Below, piece by piece: positions 21,740 through 34,196 of a DNA stretch of 34,196 bases; positions within the stretch are counted from its first letter, which is position 1, and every line of letters begins with the position of its first letter. The DNA comes from Comamonadaceae bacterium. GTDB lineage: Bacteria; Pseudomonadota; Gammaproteobacteria; Burkholderiales; Burkholderiaceae_C. The notes under the pieces are model-generated. The model ran no database searches, was not told where the DNA came from, and was given only the letters and a program-made list of their open reading frames with translations. The position numbers and the translations under genes were made by a program. Location of the stretch: the NCBI GenBank assembly GCA_947373185.1, contig CANBWP010000027.1:1-34196 (forward strand). The letters run 5' to 3'.

Positions 21740-24700
21740 TCAGGTGTTCGAGTCGGCAGCGTTGGCTGCGTCTTCGGTCAACTGTTGGGCTTCGGCCAAT
21801 TCAACGGCTTCGGCTTCTGTGATGGCGCGGCGTTCTGCCTCGTCCATCGCGTCTTTGGCGGCACGTGCTTTGTGATAAGCCAAGCCTGTACCGGCAGGGA
21901 TCAAACGACCCACAATGACGTTCTCTTTCAAACCACGCAACTCGTCGCGCTTGCCCATGATGGCAGCCTCGGTGAGCACGCGGGTGGTTTCCTGGAAGGA
22001 AGCCGCAGAGATGAACGAGTCGGTCGACAAAGAGGCCTTGGTGATACCGAGCAACAAGTTGCTGAAGGTTGCAGGGATTTTGCCTTCGGCGCGCAATGCG
22101 TCGTTGGTGTTCAAAATCTCTGAACGCTCAACTTGCTCACCCGAGATGTAAGTGGAGTCACCAATGTTCTCAACCACCACACGGCGCAGCATCTGACGCA
22201 CGATCACTTCAATGTGCTTGTCATTGATCTTCACGCCCTGCAAACGGTAAACGTCTTGCACTTCGTCAACGATGTAACGGGCCAACTCTTCCATGCCGAG
22301 CAAGCGCAAGATGTCTTGTGGGTCGGCAGGACCGTCCACAATGCTCTCGCCCTTGTTGACCACCTGGCCTTCGTGGACCACGATGTTCTTCTCTTTGGGG
22401 ATGAGTTCGTCCCACACTTTGCCTTCTGGGTCCGTGATCTGCAAACGAACCTTGCCTTTGGTCTCTTTACCAAACGACACGGTACCGGTCATCTCGGCCA
22501 ACATGCCCTTGTCTTTAGGGCTGCGGGCTTCGAACAGTTCGGCCACACGTGGCAAACCGCCGGTAATGTCTCGGGTCTTCTGACCTTCCACAGGGATACG
22601 CGCCAAGACTTCGCCTGGGCCCACATCTTGACCGTCGCGCACTTGGATCAAAGAGCCGATTTGGAAACCGATGGTCACCGAGTGATCGGTACCCGGAATC
22701 TTCACTTCTTTGCCAGAGGCGTCGATCAATTTGACTTGAGGACGGACCACTTTGGTCGAGCCACGACGCTTCGGATCGATCACCACCAAGGTCGACAAAC
22801 CGGTCACTTCATCGACCTGCTTGGCAACCGTGAGGCCTTCTTCGACGTTCTCGAATTGGGTCTTACCCGCAAACTCAGTGATGATGGGTCGTGTGAGCGG
22901 ATCCCAGTTGGCCAAAATCGCACCCGCCTTGATGGCTTGGTCAATCTTGACCGTGAGGATGGCGCCGTAAGGCACCTTGTGACGCTCACGTTCACGGCCA
23001 TGTTCGTCGTGAATGATGATCTCGCCAGAGCGAGAAATGACGACCAACTCACCTTTGGTGTTGGTGACATAACGCATGGCAGCGTTGAAGCCAATCAAAC
23101 CATTGGACTTGGCTTCGACGCTAGAAGCAACAGAAGCACGTGAAGCCGCACCACCAATGTGGAAGGTCCGCATGGTCAGCTGTGTACCTGGCTCGCCAAT
23201 CGACTGGGCAGCAATCACACCCACAGCTTCGCCGTTGTTGATCAAACCACCACGGCCCAAGTCGCGGCCGTAGCACATGGCGCACAAACCGAAGCGTGTG
23301 GCGCAAGTGAGGGCTGTGCGAACTTTGACTTCGTCGACGCCTTCGGCTTCAAAGACTTCAATCATGTCTTCGTCCAGCAAGGTGCCGGCAGGAGCCAACA
23401 ACGCGCGTGACTCGGGGTGCAACACTTCGTCAGCCAAAGTGCGGCCCAAGACGCGATCGCGCAAGGACTCGATCACTTCACCGCCTTCAACGATGGCGCG
23501 CATTTGCGAGCCCTCGGTGGTGCCGCAATCAAGTTCTTTCACCACCAAGTCTTGGGTCACGTCGACCAAACGACGTGTCAAGTAACCGGAGTTGGCTGTC
23601 TTCAAAGCCGTATCGGCCAAGCCTTTACGTGCACCGTGTGTGGAGATGAAGTACTGCAACACGTTCAGACCTTCACGGAAGTTGGCCGTGATCGGTGTCT
23701 CAATGATCGAGCCGTCAGGCTTGGCCATCAAACCACGCATACCTGCCAACTGACGAATCTGCGCTGCAGAACCGCGGGCGCCGGAGTCGGCCATCATGTA
23801 AATGGAGTTGAATGACTCTTGGTCCACCACGTTGCCGTGACGGTCAGTGGTTTTCTCTTTACGGAGTTGGTCCATCATCACCTTGGACACAGCGTCACCC
23901 GCTTTGCCCCAGATGTCAACGACCTTGTTGTAGCGCTCGCCAGAAGTGACCAGACCCGACACATATTGCTGTTCGATGTCTTTGACTTCTTTTTCGGCTT
24001 CACCAATGATGGCGCCCTTCTCTGGCGGCACCAACATATCGTCGATGCCGATCGAGATGCCTGAACGTGTGGCCAAACGGAAACCGTTTTGCAGCAACTT
24101 GTCGGCAAACACCACGGTGTCTTTCAAACCGCACTTGCGGAAAGACGTGTTGATGAGCTTGGAAATTTCTTTCTTCTTGAGTGCTTTGTTGATGTTCTCG
24201 AAAGCCAAGCCTTTGGGCAAGATTTCGGACAACAAGGCACGGCCCACAGTGGTGTACACCATGTTGGTAGAAGGCGTGAACTCTTTGGTTTCTTTGTTTT
24301 GAATCCAATCGGTAATGCGCACGCTGATCTTGGTTGTCAATTCAACCACTTTGGCGTCCAAAGCAGATTGAACTTCTGCGATGTCGGCAAAGATCATGCC
24401 TTCGCCTTTGGCGTTGATGCGTTCGCGGGTTGTGTAGTACAAGCCCAGCACCACGTCTTGTGACGGCACGATAGAAGGTTCACCGTTGGCTGGGAACAGC
24501 ACGTTGTTAGAAGCGAGCATCAAGGTGCGGGCTTCCATTTGTGCTTCCACAGACAAAGGCACGTGAACGGCCATTTGGTCACCGTCGAAGTCGGCGTTGA
24601 AGGCCGCGCAAACGAGAGGGTGCAACTGAATGGCTTTGCCTTCAATCAGCAAGGGCTCAAACGCTTGAATGCCCAAACGGTGCAAAGTAGGCGCACGGTT

Positions 24701-25963
24701 CAACATCACGGGGTGCTCTTTGATCACCTCTTCCAAGATGTCCCACACCACGGGTGTACCGGCTTCAACTTCTTTCTTGGCCGCCTTGATGGTGGTCGCA
24801 ATGCCCATGGCTTCGAGACGTGCAAAGATGAAAGGCTTGAACAACTCGATGGCCATCAACTTGGGCAAACCGCACTGGTGCAGCTTGAGGGTTGGGCCCA
24901 CGGTAATCACAGAACGACCCGAGTAGTCGACGCGCTTACCCAACAAGTTTTGACGGAAACGACCGCTCTTACCTTTGATCATGTCGGCCAAAGATTTGAG
25001 GGCACGCTTGTTGGCACCGGTCATGGCTTTACCGCGGCGACCGTTGTCGAGCAAGGAGTCCACCGCTTCTTGCAACATGCGCTTTTCGTTGCGTGCAATG
25101 ATCTCGGGTGCTTTCAACTCGAGCAAGCGGCGCAGACGGCTGTTGCGGTTAATGACGCGGCGGTACAAGTCGTTCAAGTCGGAAGTGGCAAAACGGCCAC
25201 CGTCCAGTGGCACCAAAGGACGCAGGTCCGGTGGCAACACGGGCAAGACTTCGAGCACCATCCACTCAGGCTTGATGCCTGATTTCTTGAAGGCTTCGAG
25301 CACTTTCAAACGCTTGGCGTTTTTCTTGACCTTGACTTCAGAGCCAGTGAGGTCGCCGCGCAGGCGTTCGATTTCGGATTCGATTTCAATGCCGTGCAAC
25401 AAATCTTTGATGCCTTCCGCGCCCATTTTGGCTTGGAATTCATCACCATACTCTTGCACTTTGGCATCGTAGTCGTCTTCGGACATGATGCTGTATTTCT
25501 TCAAAGGTGTCATGCCAGGGTCGGTCACAACATATGCTTCGAAGTACAACACGCGTTCGATGTCACGCAGGGTCATGTCGAGCACCAAGCCCAAACGGCT
25601 AGGCAAAGATTTCAAGAACCAGATGTGCGCGCAAGGTGCTGCCAAGTCAATGTGACCCATGCGTTCGCGACGCACTTTGGTCTGTGTGACTTCAACGCCG
25701 CACTTCTCGCAGATCACGCCGCGGTGCTTCAAGCGCTTGTATTTACCGCACAAGCATTCGTAGTCTTTGATCGGGCCAAAAATCTTGGCGCAAAACAAAC
25801 CATCACGCTCAGGCTTGAACGTGCGGTAGTTGATGGTTTCAGGCTTTTTAACTTCGCCGAAAGACCAAGAACGGATTTTCTCGGGAGAAGCCAATCCAAT
25901 GCGGATGGCATCAAAATGCTCGTCCGGTGTGAACTGCTTGAACAGGTCCAGAAGTGATTTCAT
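21740..25963 (-). CDS. rpoC: DNA-directed RNA polymerase subunit beta'
   Basis: This 1407-residue subunit forms the active-site half of RNA polymerase with the beta subunit. Zinc-finger cysteines C70, C72, C85 and C88 ([19 protein letters not shown]) have the same numbering as in E. coli. [10 protein letters not shown] holds the three catalytic Asp that bind Mg. The second zinc site is present (CGTTEG, then [13 protein letters not shown]), as is the trigger-loop region [13 protein letters not shown]. The reading frame is intact over its whole length. AAGGAAGAG before ATG 25963 is a strong ribosome site. It follows rpoB after 32 bases and ends in a UUCG hairpin and an intrinsic terminator. Confidence 0.98.
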   Translation of the reverse strand: MKSLLDLFKQFTPDEHFDAIRIGLASPEKIRSWSFGEVKKPETINYRTFKPERDGLFCAKIFGPIKDYECLCGKYKRLKHRGVICEKCGVEVTQTKVRRERMGHIDLAAPCAHIWFLKSLPSRLGLVLDMTLRDIERVLYFEAYVVTDPGMTPLKKYSIMSEDDYDAKVQEYGDEFQAKMGAEGIKDLLHGIEIESEIERLRGDLTGSEVKVKKNAKRLKVLEAFKKSGIKPEWMVLEVLPVLPPDLRPLVPLDGGRFATSDLNDLYRRVINRNSRLRRLLELKAPEIIARNEKRMLQEAVDSLLDNGRRGKAMTGANKRALKSLADMIKGKSGRFRQNLLGKRVDYSGRSVITVGPTLKLHQCGLPKLMAIELFKPFIFARLEAMGIATTIKAAKKEVEAGTPVVWDILEEVIKEHPVMLNRAPTLHRLGIQAFEPLLIEGKAIQLHPLVCAAFNADFDGDQMAVHVPLSVEAQMEARTLMLASNNVLFPANGEPSIVPSQDVVLGLYYTTRERINAKGEGMIFADIAEVQSALDAKVVELTTKISVRITDWIQNKETKEFTPSTNMVYTTVGRALLSEILPKGLAFENINKALKKKEISKLINTSFRKCGLKDTVVFADKLLQNGFRLATRSGISIGIDDMLVPPEKGAIIGEAEKEVKDIEQQYVSGLVTSGERYNKVVDIWGKAGDAVSKVMMDQLRKEKTTDRHGNVVDQESFNSIYMMADSGARGSAAQIRQLAGMRGLMAKPDGSIIETPITANFREGLNVLQYFISTHGARKGLADTALKTANSGYLTRRLVDVTQDLVVKELDCGTTEGSQMRAIVEGGEVIESLRDRVLGRTLADEVLHPESRALLAPAGTLLDEDMIEVFEAEGVDEVKVRTALTCATRFGLCAMCYGRDLGRGGLINNGEAVGVIAAQSIGEPGTQLTMRTFHIGGAASRASVASSVEAKSNGLIGFNAAMRYVTNTKGELVVISRSGEIIIHDEHGRERERHKVPYGAILTVKIDQAIKAGAILANWDPLTRPIITEFAGKTQFENVEEGLTVAKQVDEVTGLSTLVVIDPKRRGSTKVVRPQVKLIDASGKEVKIPGTDHSVTIGFQIGSLIQVRDGQDVGPGEVLARIPVEGQKTRDITGGLPRVAELFEARSPKDKGMLAEMTGTVSFGKETKGKVRLQITDPEGKVWDELIPKEKNIVVHEGQVVNKGESIVDGPADPQDILRLLGMEELARYIVDEVQDVYRLQGVKINDKHIEVIVRQMLRRVVVENIGDSTYISGEQVERSEILNTNDALRAEGKIPATFSNLLLGITKASLSTDSFISAASFQETTRVLTEAAIMGKRDELRGLKENVIVGRLIPAGTGLAYHKARAAKDAMDEAERRAITEAEAVELAEAQQLTEDAANAADSNT

Positions 25964-25995
25964 GAGACTCTTCCTTTTATTAATCTAGCAGGGGT

Positions 25996-30107
<4,112 letters not shown>

Positions 30108-30365
30108 GAGATCTCCGGGGCTTGATCTTTCGGCGACTGTGTACTTCATGAACAACGCGTTGTTCACAAGGCGGGCTTGGCCGCTGGCCTCTACCAGCGT
30201 TGGCGGACGGCTGCGCATTGCACGCAGCCCGAACCAAGGCGTCTCTGCAGTCGGGTCAGAGAACACTCAAAAAAACGTGTTTCACCACATGTTTTTGGCT
30301 GTGCTCTGTAAGCACCAAAGGCTGGAGGCCCTTGTGGGACCTTCCAGCCTTGGACAAAAGTCGAA
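30108..30365 (-). promoter_or_regulatory. rplL-rpoB intergenic attenuator/processing region with five hairpins
   Basis: No gene fits here. Structures are: an 18-bp perfect palindrome TGAACAACGCGTTGTTCA (30149-30166); CGCTGG/CCAGCG (30182-30187/30194-30199); GGCTGCG/CGCAGCC (30209-30215/30223-30229); a weak A/T-rich stem (about 30277-30296) followed on the reverse strand by seven T (complement of 30269-30275), terminator-like; and AAGGCTGGA/TCCAGCCTT (30318-30326/30343-30351) with a further inner stem. In E. coli the equivalent spacer holds a partial terminator and an RNase III site that set the ratio of ribosomal protein to polymerase mRNA. A similar role here is inferred from position. Confidence 0.6.
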
Positions 30366-30743
30366 TTATTTGAGTTCGACTTTGGCGCCGGCTTCTTCCA
30401 GCTTTTTCTTAGCAGCTTCAGCATCAGCTTTAGAAACAGCTTCTTTGACTGCTTTAGGAGCGCCGTCAACCATGTCTTTGGCTTCTTTCAAGCCCAAGCC
30501 AGTGATTTCGCGAACAGCTTTAATGACGGACACTTTGTTAGCGCCGGCTTCGAGCAACATCACGTTGAATTCTGTTTGCTCTTCAGCAGCAGCAGCGCCG
30601 CCACCGCCACCACCAGCAGCAGGTGCTGCCATGGCTGCGGCGCTCACGCCAAATTTCTCTTCGATGGCTTTCACCAAGTCGTTGAGTTCCAAGACCGTCA
30701 TGCTATCGAGAGCGGTCAAAAATGCGTCTTTATCAAATGACAT
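30366..30743 (-). CDS. rplL: 50S ribosomal protein L7/L12
   Basis: This 125-residue stalk protein forms dimers on L10 and recruits translation factors. The N-terminal dimerisation domain (1-35) is followed by a Gly/Ala hinge (about 38-55, with a run of six Gly) and the C-terminal factor-binding domain ([38 protein letters not shown], in two blocks). AGGA lies about 8 bases before ATG 30743. It is 38 bases after rplJ and ahead of the structured rplL-rpoB spacer. Confidence 0.98.
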   Translation of the reverse strand: MSFDKDAFLTALDSMTVLELNDLVKAIEEKFGVSAAAMAAPAAGGGGGGAAAAEEQTEFNVMLLEAGANKVSVIKAVREITGLGLKEAKDMVDGAPKAVKEAVSKADAEAAKKKLEEAGAKVELK

Positions 30744-30781
30744 TTTGATTTCCTAAAATTATTTAAAAAAGGACTGCGCGG

Positions 30782-31282
30782 TTACGCGGCAGCCGTTTCG
30801 CCTTTTTGGGCCGCCAATGCACCCAACACCACTGCGGTGCGAGACATGGGGGACATCAATAAGCCGCACAACTGGGCCAACAAAACTTCTTTCGAAGGGA
30901 TGTTTGACAGTTGCTTAACGCCGTTGGCATCCAAGACTTTGCCTGAGATGGCACCACCGCGAATGACCAACTTGTCGTTGGTTTTCGCGAAGTCAGCGAC
31001 TACTTTTGCAGCAGCCACAGCATCTACAGAGAAGCCATAGATCAGCGGACCGGTCATCTGATCAGCGACAACTTCAAACGAGGTTCCGGCAACAGCACGG
31101 CGGGCCAAGGTGTTTTTCAACACACTCAGGCTCACACCTTTGCTACGTGCATCAGAACGCAGTTTGGTCATGTCAGTGACCGTGATGCCGCGGTATTCCG
31201 CAATCACCAGCGTTTGAGCTTTAGCGGCGAGGCTGGTCACTTCTGAAATGACCGCTTCTTTCTCACTGCGATTAAGACTCAA
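30782..31282 (-). CDS. rplJ: 50S ribosomal protein L10, TTG start
   Basis: This 166-residue protein is the base of the ribosomal stalk and also binds its own mRNA leader with L7/L12 to limit synthesis. The sequence opens [18 protein letters not shown] and contains [15 protein letters not shown], both diagnostic. The first codon is TTG (31282-31280): AGGAG sits 6 bases upstream, no in-frame ATG is near, and the protein start matches the family, so TTG is very likely real. A structured leader precedes it. Confidence 0.97.
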   Translation of the reverse strand: MSLNRSEKEAVISEVTSLAAKAQTLVIAEYRGITVTDMTKLRSDARSKGVSLSVLKNTLARRAVAGTSFEVVADQMTGPLIYGFSVDAVAAAKVVADFAKTNDKLVIRGGAISGKVLDANGVKQLSNIPSKEVLLAQLCGLLMSPMSRTAVVLGALAAQKGETAAA

Positions 31283-31480
31283 GGTCTACTCCTTTTGAAT
31301 GAGCTTTCGAGCAAATTTGCTCTAGAGCTCGCCTAATTTCAGCGATCAACTGTTCAGGATTTTGTCCATCTGCAGCGGGATCGCCATCTGCGTTGGCTTT
31401 CACGATTAAGTGCATTGCTGCACACCAACGGTCTTGGATGGCCTGAACTTGGTCCGAAGATTGGGTTCAGCCCACCACAC
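31283..31480 (-). promoter_or_regulatory. L10 leader, autoregulatory mRNA region of rplJL
   Basis: This untranslated stretch folds well on the reverse strand. GGGCTGAAC and GTTCAGGCC (complement of 31465-31473 and 31440-31448) form a long hairpin with an internal G/G mismatch and a 16-base loop. Close to the start codon a perfect 14-bp palindrome GAGCAAATTTGCTC (31309-31322) is enclosed by GAGCT/AGCTC (31301-31305/31326-31330), ending eight bases before the ribosome site. In other bacteria the L10-L7/L12 complex binds such a leader and blocks translation. Identity rests on position and folding; I could not compare it with the Rfam model. Confidence 0.6.
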
Positions 31481-31488
31481 TGAGCGTC

Positions 31489-31508
31489 GTGCCAGGTTGC
31501 CCTGGCAC
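31489..31508 (-). other. GNRA-capped hairpin after rplA
   Basis: The reverse-strand RNA reads GUGCCAGG-GCAA-CCUGGCAC: a perfect 8-bp stem closed by a GCAA (GNRA) tetraloop, 20 bases after the rplA stop. No T tract follows on the reverse strand, so it is more likely an mRNA stabiliser, a processing site or part of the L10 leader than a terminator. Confidence 0.7.
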
Positions 31509-31527
31509 GCCACTCGGTTTTTCACGA

Positions 31528-32223
31528 TCAAGCCGCGATGGATTGTGTGTCGACGCGAACGCCCACACCCATGGTGGAAGACAGCGCCACTTTGCGCAGG
31601 TAAACACCTTTGCTGGTTTGGGGCTTGGCCTTGACCAAAGCGTCCACCAATGCGGCCAAGTTGCCTTGCAACTTTTCAACGTCAAATGAGCGCAGGCCAA
31701 TGGCACCGTGCACGATACCGGCTTTGTCAACGCGGAACTGGACTTGACCTGCTTTGGCGTTTTTAACCGCTGTCGCAACGTCGGCAGTCACAGTGCCAAC
31801 CTTGGGGTTAGGCATCAGACCACGTGGGCCCAAGATTTGACCCAAAGTACCCACAACGCGCATGGCGTCAGGGGCAGCAATCACCACGTCGAAAGGCATG
31901 TCACCGGCTTTGACTTGAGCAGCCAAATCGTCCATGCCCACCACGTCAGCACCAGCGGCGCGGGCTTCATCAGCCTTGGCACCTTGGGCAAACACGGCAA
32001 CGCGTTTTGTTTTACCAGTGCCGTTAGGCAAGACCACGGCGCCACGCACCACTTGGTCAGATTTCTTGGCATCAATACCGAGCTGCACAGCCACTTCGAT
32101 GGACTCATCGAACTTGGCTGTTGCGCACTCTTTCACCAAAGCCAAAGCATCGGCCACAGCGTACAACTTGTTGGCATCAACTTTGCCAACCAGTGCTTTT
32201 TGTTTTTTAGTCAGTTTGGACAT
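31528..32223 (-). CDS. rplA: 50S ribosomal protein L1
   Basis: This 231-residue protein forms the L1 stalk, which helps release deacylated tRNA; in E. coli it also represses its own L11 operon by binding the mRNA. Family blocks visible include [32 protein letters not shown], and [15 protein letters not shown]. The length is standard. Its ATG (32223) follows the rplK stop with no gap, so the two are translationally coupled. Confidence 0.98.
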   Translation of the reverse strand: MSKLTKKQKALVGKVDANKLYAVADALALVKECATAKFDESIEVAVQLGIDAKKSDQVVRGAVVLPNGTGKTKRVAVFAQGAKADEARAAGADVVGMDDLAAQVKAGDMPFDVVIAAPDAMRVVGTLGQILGPRGLMPNPKVGTVTADVATAVKNAKAGQVQFRVDKAGIVHGAIGLRSFDVEKLQGNLAALVDALVKAKPQTSKGVYLRKVALSSTMGVGVRVDTQSIAA

Positions 32224-32655
32224 TTACACGCCCTCCACAGTCACGCCCATTGAGCGAGCAGAACCAGCGATGATGCGAACAGCAGCGTCCAAATCAGCAG
32301 CGTTCAAATCTTTCATTTTTGCTTTTGCAATTTCTTCGAGCTGAGCACGAGAAATTTTGCCAACCTTGTCGGCGTGTGGACGGGCAGAACCCTTGTCCAA
32401 CTTGATGGCTTTCTTGATCAAGGTGGTCGCTGGAGGCGTCTTGATGATGAAAGTAAAGCTCTTGTCAGCAAAAGCAGTGATCACCACTGGCAAAGGCAGA
32501 CCTGGCTCAACACCTTGGGTCTGGGCGTTGAACGCCTTGCAGAATTCCATGATGTTCAAACCACGTTGACCCAAAGCTGGGCCGATAGGGGGGGATGGGT
32601 TGGCCTTGCCAGCTGGAACTTGCAGCTTAACGAAGCCGACGATTTTTTTCGCCAT
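32224..32655 (-). CDS. rplK: 50S ribosomal protein L11
   Basis: This 143-residue protein binds the GTPase-associated region of 23S rRNA and is needed for RelA activation. It has the N-terminal Pro-rich motif [24 protein letters not shown] and the C-terminal rRNA-binding domain ending [18 protein letters not shown] six bases before ATG 32655 is a strong ribosome site. A 216-base spacer with several hairpins separates it from nusG, so an additional promoter or processing step may lie there. Confidence 0.98.
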   Translation of the reverse strand: MAKKIVGFVKLQVPAGKANPSPPIGPALGQRGLNIMEFCKAFNAQTQGVEPGLPLPVVITAFADKSFTFIIKTPPATTLIKKAIKLDKGSARPHADKVGKISRAQLEEIAKAKMKDLNAADLDAAVRIIAGSARSMGVTVEGV

Positions 32656-32679
32656 GTTGAACTCCTAGTGGGTGCAAAC

Positions 32680-32699
32680 GCTTGAGGTTTAGGTCAAGC
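32680..32699 (-). other. Hairpin in the rplK leader
   Basis: GCTTGA (32680-32685) pairs with TCAAGC (32694-32699) around an 8-nt loop, ending 24 bases before the rplK start. It may take part in L1-mediated feedback, whose target in E. coli is the start of this mRNA; this is a guess from position. Confidence 0.45.
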
Positions 32700-32779
32700 T
32701 CCCCAAATTAACGACTCTTCTTTTTTAAAACTTCACTTGCTGAGTCGGGTAGCTCGTGAAGAGTTTCATCTGATCAGTT

Positions 32780-32820
32780 GGGGTCAGAGCAAATTTACTT
32801 CGTAAATCTTGATCTGACCC
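32780..32820. repeat. REP-like palindrome (GGGTCAGA...TCTGACCC)
   Basis: GGGTCAGAGCAAATTTAC (32781-32798) pairs with GTAAATCTTGATCTGACCC (32802-32820) around a TTC loop, with one G/A mismatch and one bulged C. The GGGGTCAGAG core is, from memory, a common start of REP-type palindromes tied to IS200-like Y1 transposases (RAYTs). No transposase is in the window. The decayed right arm suggests an old copy. Confidence 0.6.
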
Positions 32821-32835
32821 GCAATCTTTTGAGGT

Positions 32836-32868
32836 AAGTCTCTAAACCCCTTAGGGGGTTTGGGACTT
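32836..32868 (-). other. Hairpin after nusG
   Basis: AAGTC-TCT-AAACCCC (32836-32850) pairs with GGGGTTT-GG-GACTT (32855-32868) around TTAG, with a small internal loop. It lies 3 bases after the nusG stop. No T tract follows in the reverse direction, so it may be an attenuator or an mRNA-stabilising element rather than a full terminator. Confidence 0.6.
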
Positions 32869-32871
32869 AAC

Positions 32872-33453
32872 TTAGGTTTTTTCGACTTGTCCAAATTCCA
32901 ACTCAACAGGTGTGGCACGTCCGAAGATCGTGACAGACACACGCATTTTGTTTTTCTCGTAATTCACTTCTTCCACCGTGCCGTTGAAGTCCGTGAACGG
33001 ACCTTCTTTCACGCGCACATACTCGCCCACTTCAAACTCCACCTTGTGGCGGGGCTTGTCGGTACCTTCTTGCATTTGATTGACGATCTTGCGAACGTCA
33101 TCTTCTGAAATAGGGGCTGGACGGTTTTTGGCACCACCCACAAAGCCAGTGACTTTGTTGGTGTGCTTCACCAAGTGCCATGTCTCATCGTCCATGACCA
33201 TCTCGACCAGCACGTAGCCAGGGAAAAACTTACGCTCAGTGGTGCGCTTTTGGCCATTCTTCATCTCAACCACTTCTTCAGTGGGAACCAGAATGCGACC
33301 AAATTTGCTTTGCATCTCGGCGCGCTGAATGCGCTCGATGATGTTGCGCTCAACCGCTTTTTCCATGCCCGAATAGGCATGAACCACATACCACTTCAAA
33401 TCTGGGTTGGTGGATTCGCCCGCTTTAGGGGCATTGTCAACAGCATCAATCAT
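32872..33453 (-). CDS. nusG: Transcription termination/antitermination protein NusG
   Basis: This 193-residue factor binds RNA polymerase and Rho. The NGN domain covers about residues 18-130 ([40 protein letters not shown]), the KOW domain the end ([22 protein letters not shown]). The ATG at 33453 shares its A with the last base of the secE stop codon (TAATG), so it is translationally coupled; GGTGGA precedes it. An upstream in-frame extension to 33492 would lie inside secE and is not used. Confidence 0.97.
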   Translation of the reverse strand: MIDAVDNAPKAGESTNPDLKWYVVHAYSGMEKAVERNIIERIQRAEMQSKFGRILVPTEEVVEMKNGQKRTTERKFFPGYVLVEMVMDDETWHLVKHTNKVTGFVGGAKNRPAPISEDDVRKIVNQMQEGTDKPRHKVEFEVGEYVRVKEGPFTDFNGTVEEVNYEKNKMRVSVTIFGRATPVELEFGQVEKT

Positions 33454-33836
33454 TATTTTTTCCACCCCAAGATCAGATCGTAGAAAACCCACTCGAGCGT
33501 TTTGTCAGTCAGCCACAAAAAGAGCGCCATCACCACCACAAACACGAATACGTATGCGGTAATTTGCATGGCCTCTTTGCGCTCTGGCCAAACGACCTTC
33601 TTTACTTCGCGCACGGCATCTTGGCCGAACGACACAAATTGCTTGCCTGTTTCCGAAAGCAAAAAGACCACAACAGACACCGCCAAGCCAACAATCAACG
33701 CACCCCATTGGGCCAAAGCGCCTTGCTTAGAGAGCACGTAAAAAGCAGCCAAGGATGCCACAGCCAAAACAATGGCCAAGCCAAGCTTGAGCTTGTCAGC
33801 AGTGGAACCTACGGTTTGAACTTCAGAAGTTGCCAT
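33453..33836 (-). CDS. secE: Preprotein translocase subunit SecE
   Basis: A 127-residue inner-membrane subunit of SecYEG, the same length as in E. coli. Three membrane helices are visible: about 17-36 ([18 protein letters not shown]), about 41-59 ([17 protein letters not shown]) and about 92-115 ([18 protein letters not shown]). The conserved amphipathic segment ahead of the last helix reads [15 protein letters not shown]. It overlaps nusG by one base at its stop. Confidence 0.96.
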   Translation of the reverse strand: MATSEVQTVGSTADKLKLGLAIVLAVASLAAFYVLSKQGALAQWGALIVGLAVSVVVFLLSETGKQFVSFGQDAVREVKKVVWPERKEAMQITAYVFVFVVVMALFLWLTDKTLEWVFYDLILGWKK

Positions 33837-33901
33837 GTGGGCTTACAGACCTTTTTAGACTCTTTCGAGCCCTACAAAATTACCTTGTCTTTTAGACGCC
33901 G

Positions 33902-33926
33902 AAGCCCGCCAGGTGATGGCGGGCTT
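33902..33926. other. Strong hairpin between tRNA-Trp and secE
   Basis: AAGCCCGCCA (33902-33911) pairs perfectly with TGGCGGGCTT (33917-33926), 10 bp with a 5-nt loop. A GTTTT tail follows only on the forward strand; on the reverse strand, the direction of all genes here, no T tract follows. It may be a processing or attenuation signal downstream of the tRNA. Confidence 0.7.
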
Positions 33927-33946
33927 GTTTTGCTCACCTTTTCAGG

Positions 33947-34022
33947 TGGCAGGGGCAGTAGGAATCGAACCTACAACCTTCGGTTTTGGAGACCGACGCT
34001 CTGCCAATTGAGCTATACCCCT
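33947..34022 (-). tRNA. trpT: tRNA-Trp (CCA anticodon)
   Basis: The 76-nt cloverleaf reads from 34022 down. The acceptor stem AGGGGTA pairs with TGCCCCT, followed by discriminator G and an encoded CCA (33949-33947). The D arm is GCTCAATTGGCAGAGC, the anticodon loop CTCCAAA holds CCA at 33989-33987, and the T arm contains GGTTCGATTCC. Its place between tuf and secE is the classic tufB-trpT-secE order. It lies 21 bases after tuf and is probably processed from the tuf transcript. Confidence 0.97.
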
Positions 34023-34043
34023 TCAGCGTTTGAAAGACGCAAA

Positions 34044-34196
34044 TTAGGCGATGATTTTGGCAACAACGCCAGCGCCCACAGTGCGGCCGCCTTCGCGGAT
34101 CGCAAAACGCAGACCTTCTTCCATGGCGATCGGGTTGATCAACTTCACAGTGATCGACACGTTGTCACCAGGCATCACCATCTCTTTGCCTTCTGG
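34044..34196 (-). CDS. tuf: Elongation factor Tu, C-terminal part (5' end outside window)
   Basis: The last 50 codons and stop of EF-Tu are present: [19 protein letters not shown], then the conserved [19 protein letters not shown] and the end IIA. This is domain III, which contacts aminoacyl-tRNA and EF-Ts. The gene continues past the right edge of the window. Its position upstream of tRNA-Trp and secE makes it the tufB copy. Confidence 0.97.
   Translation of the reverse strand, partial: PEGKEMVMPGDNVSITVKLINPIAMEEGLRFAIREGGRTVGAGVVAKIIA

Noticed and set aside
22133..23143. A 336-codon frame antisense to rpoC
   Set aside because: It is a shadow of rpoC codon bias (repeated Val-His-Asp-type composition) with no recognisable motif.

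Overview
The window looks like chromosome of a betaproteobacterium in the Burkholderiales, most likely Comamonadaceae (Limnohabitans/Rhodoferax-like). Three things point there: the order tuf-tRNA-Trp-secE-nusG-rplKAJL-rpoBC, a 1370-residue RpoB, and several orphan Bug/TctC-type periplasmic binding proteins. The lineage is an inference from gene content; no database was searched.

Region 1 (1-997) is an accessory edge. It holds the start of a gene for a protein with two AlpA/excisionase-like helix-turn-helix units (reverse strand, running off the window). About 650 bases without a convincing protein gene follow. They contain four consecutive inverted repeats ending in an intrinsic terminator, a candidate structured RNA, and then a second terminator.

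Region 2 (998-11582) is a catabolic island. Forward genes are MmgE/PrpD family-Bug, then amidohydrolase-type decarboxylase-Bug-FAD monooxygenase. Reverse genes are a tight unit of a two-subunit molybdenum hydroxylase (IorA/IorB-like) followed by SoxY-like and SoxZ-like carrier proteins and a 49-residue membrane protein, plus a third Bug protein. Mo-hydroxylase, flavin monooxygenase and non-oxidative decarboxylase is the chemistry used for N-heteroaromatic acids such as picolinate; applying it here is a hypothesis. The pairing of a Tat-exported Mo hydroxylase with SoxYZ-like carriers, in which SoxY keeps its C-terminal Cys but has lost the glycine-rich GGCGG swinging arm, is the most unusual system in the window.

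Region 3 (11651-21636) is core and regulatory: a YkgJ-type cysteine-cluster protein, a SPOR-domain membrane protein, an HTH membrane protein, a LytTR response regulator with its His_kinase partner, an NtrY-like kinase with a short receiver-Fis regulator, a DUF4390 protein, RsmB and a LemA-like protein.

Region 4 (21667-34196) is the transcription/translation cluster, all on the reverse strand: tuf (partial), tRNA-Trp, secE, nusG, rplK, rplA, rplJ, rplL, rpoB and rpoC, closed by a strong terminator. rpoB as given carries a one-base frameshift at 26901-26903 that separates the active-site C-terminal part from the rest. A sequence error is the simplest explanation. Intergenic spaces here are rich in RNA hairpins (L10 leader, rplL-rpoB attenuator region, a REP-like hairpin between nusG and rplK).
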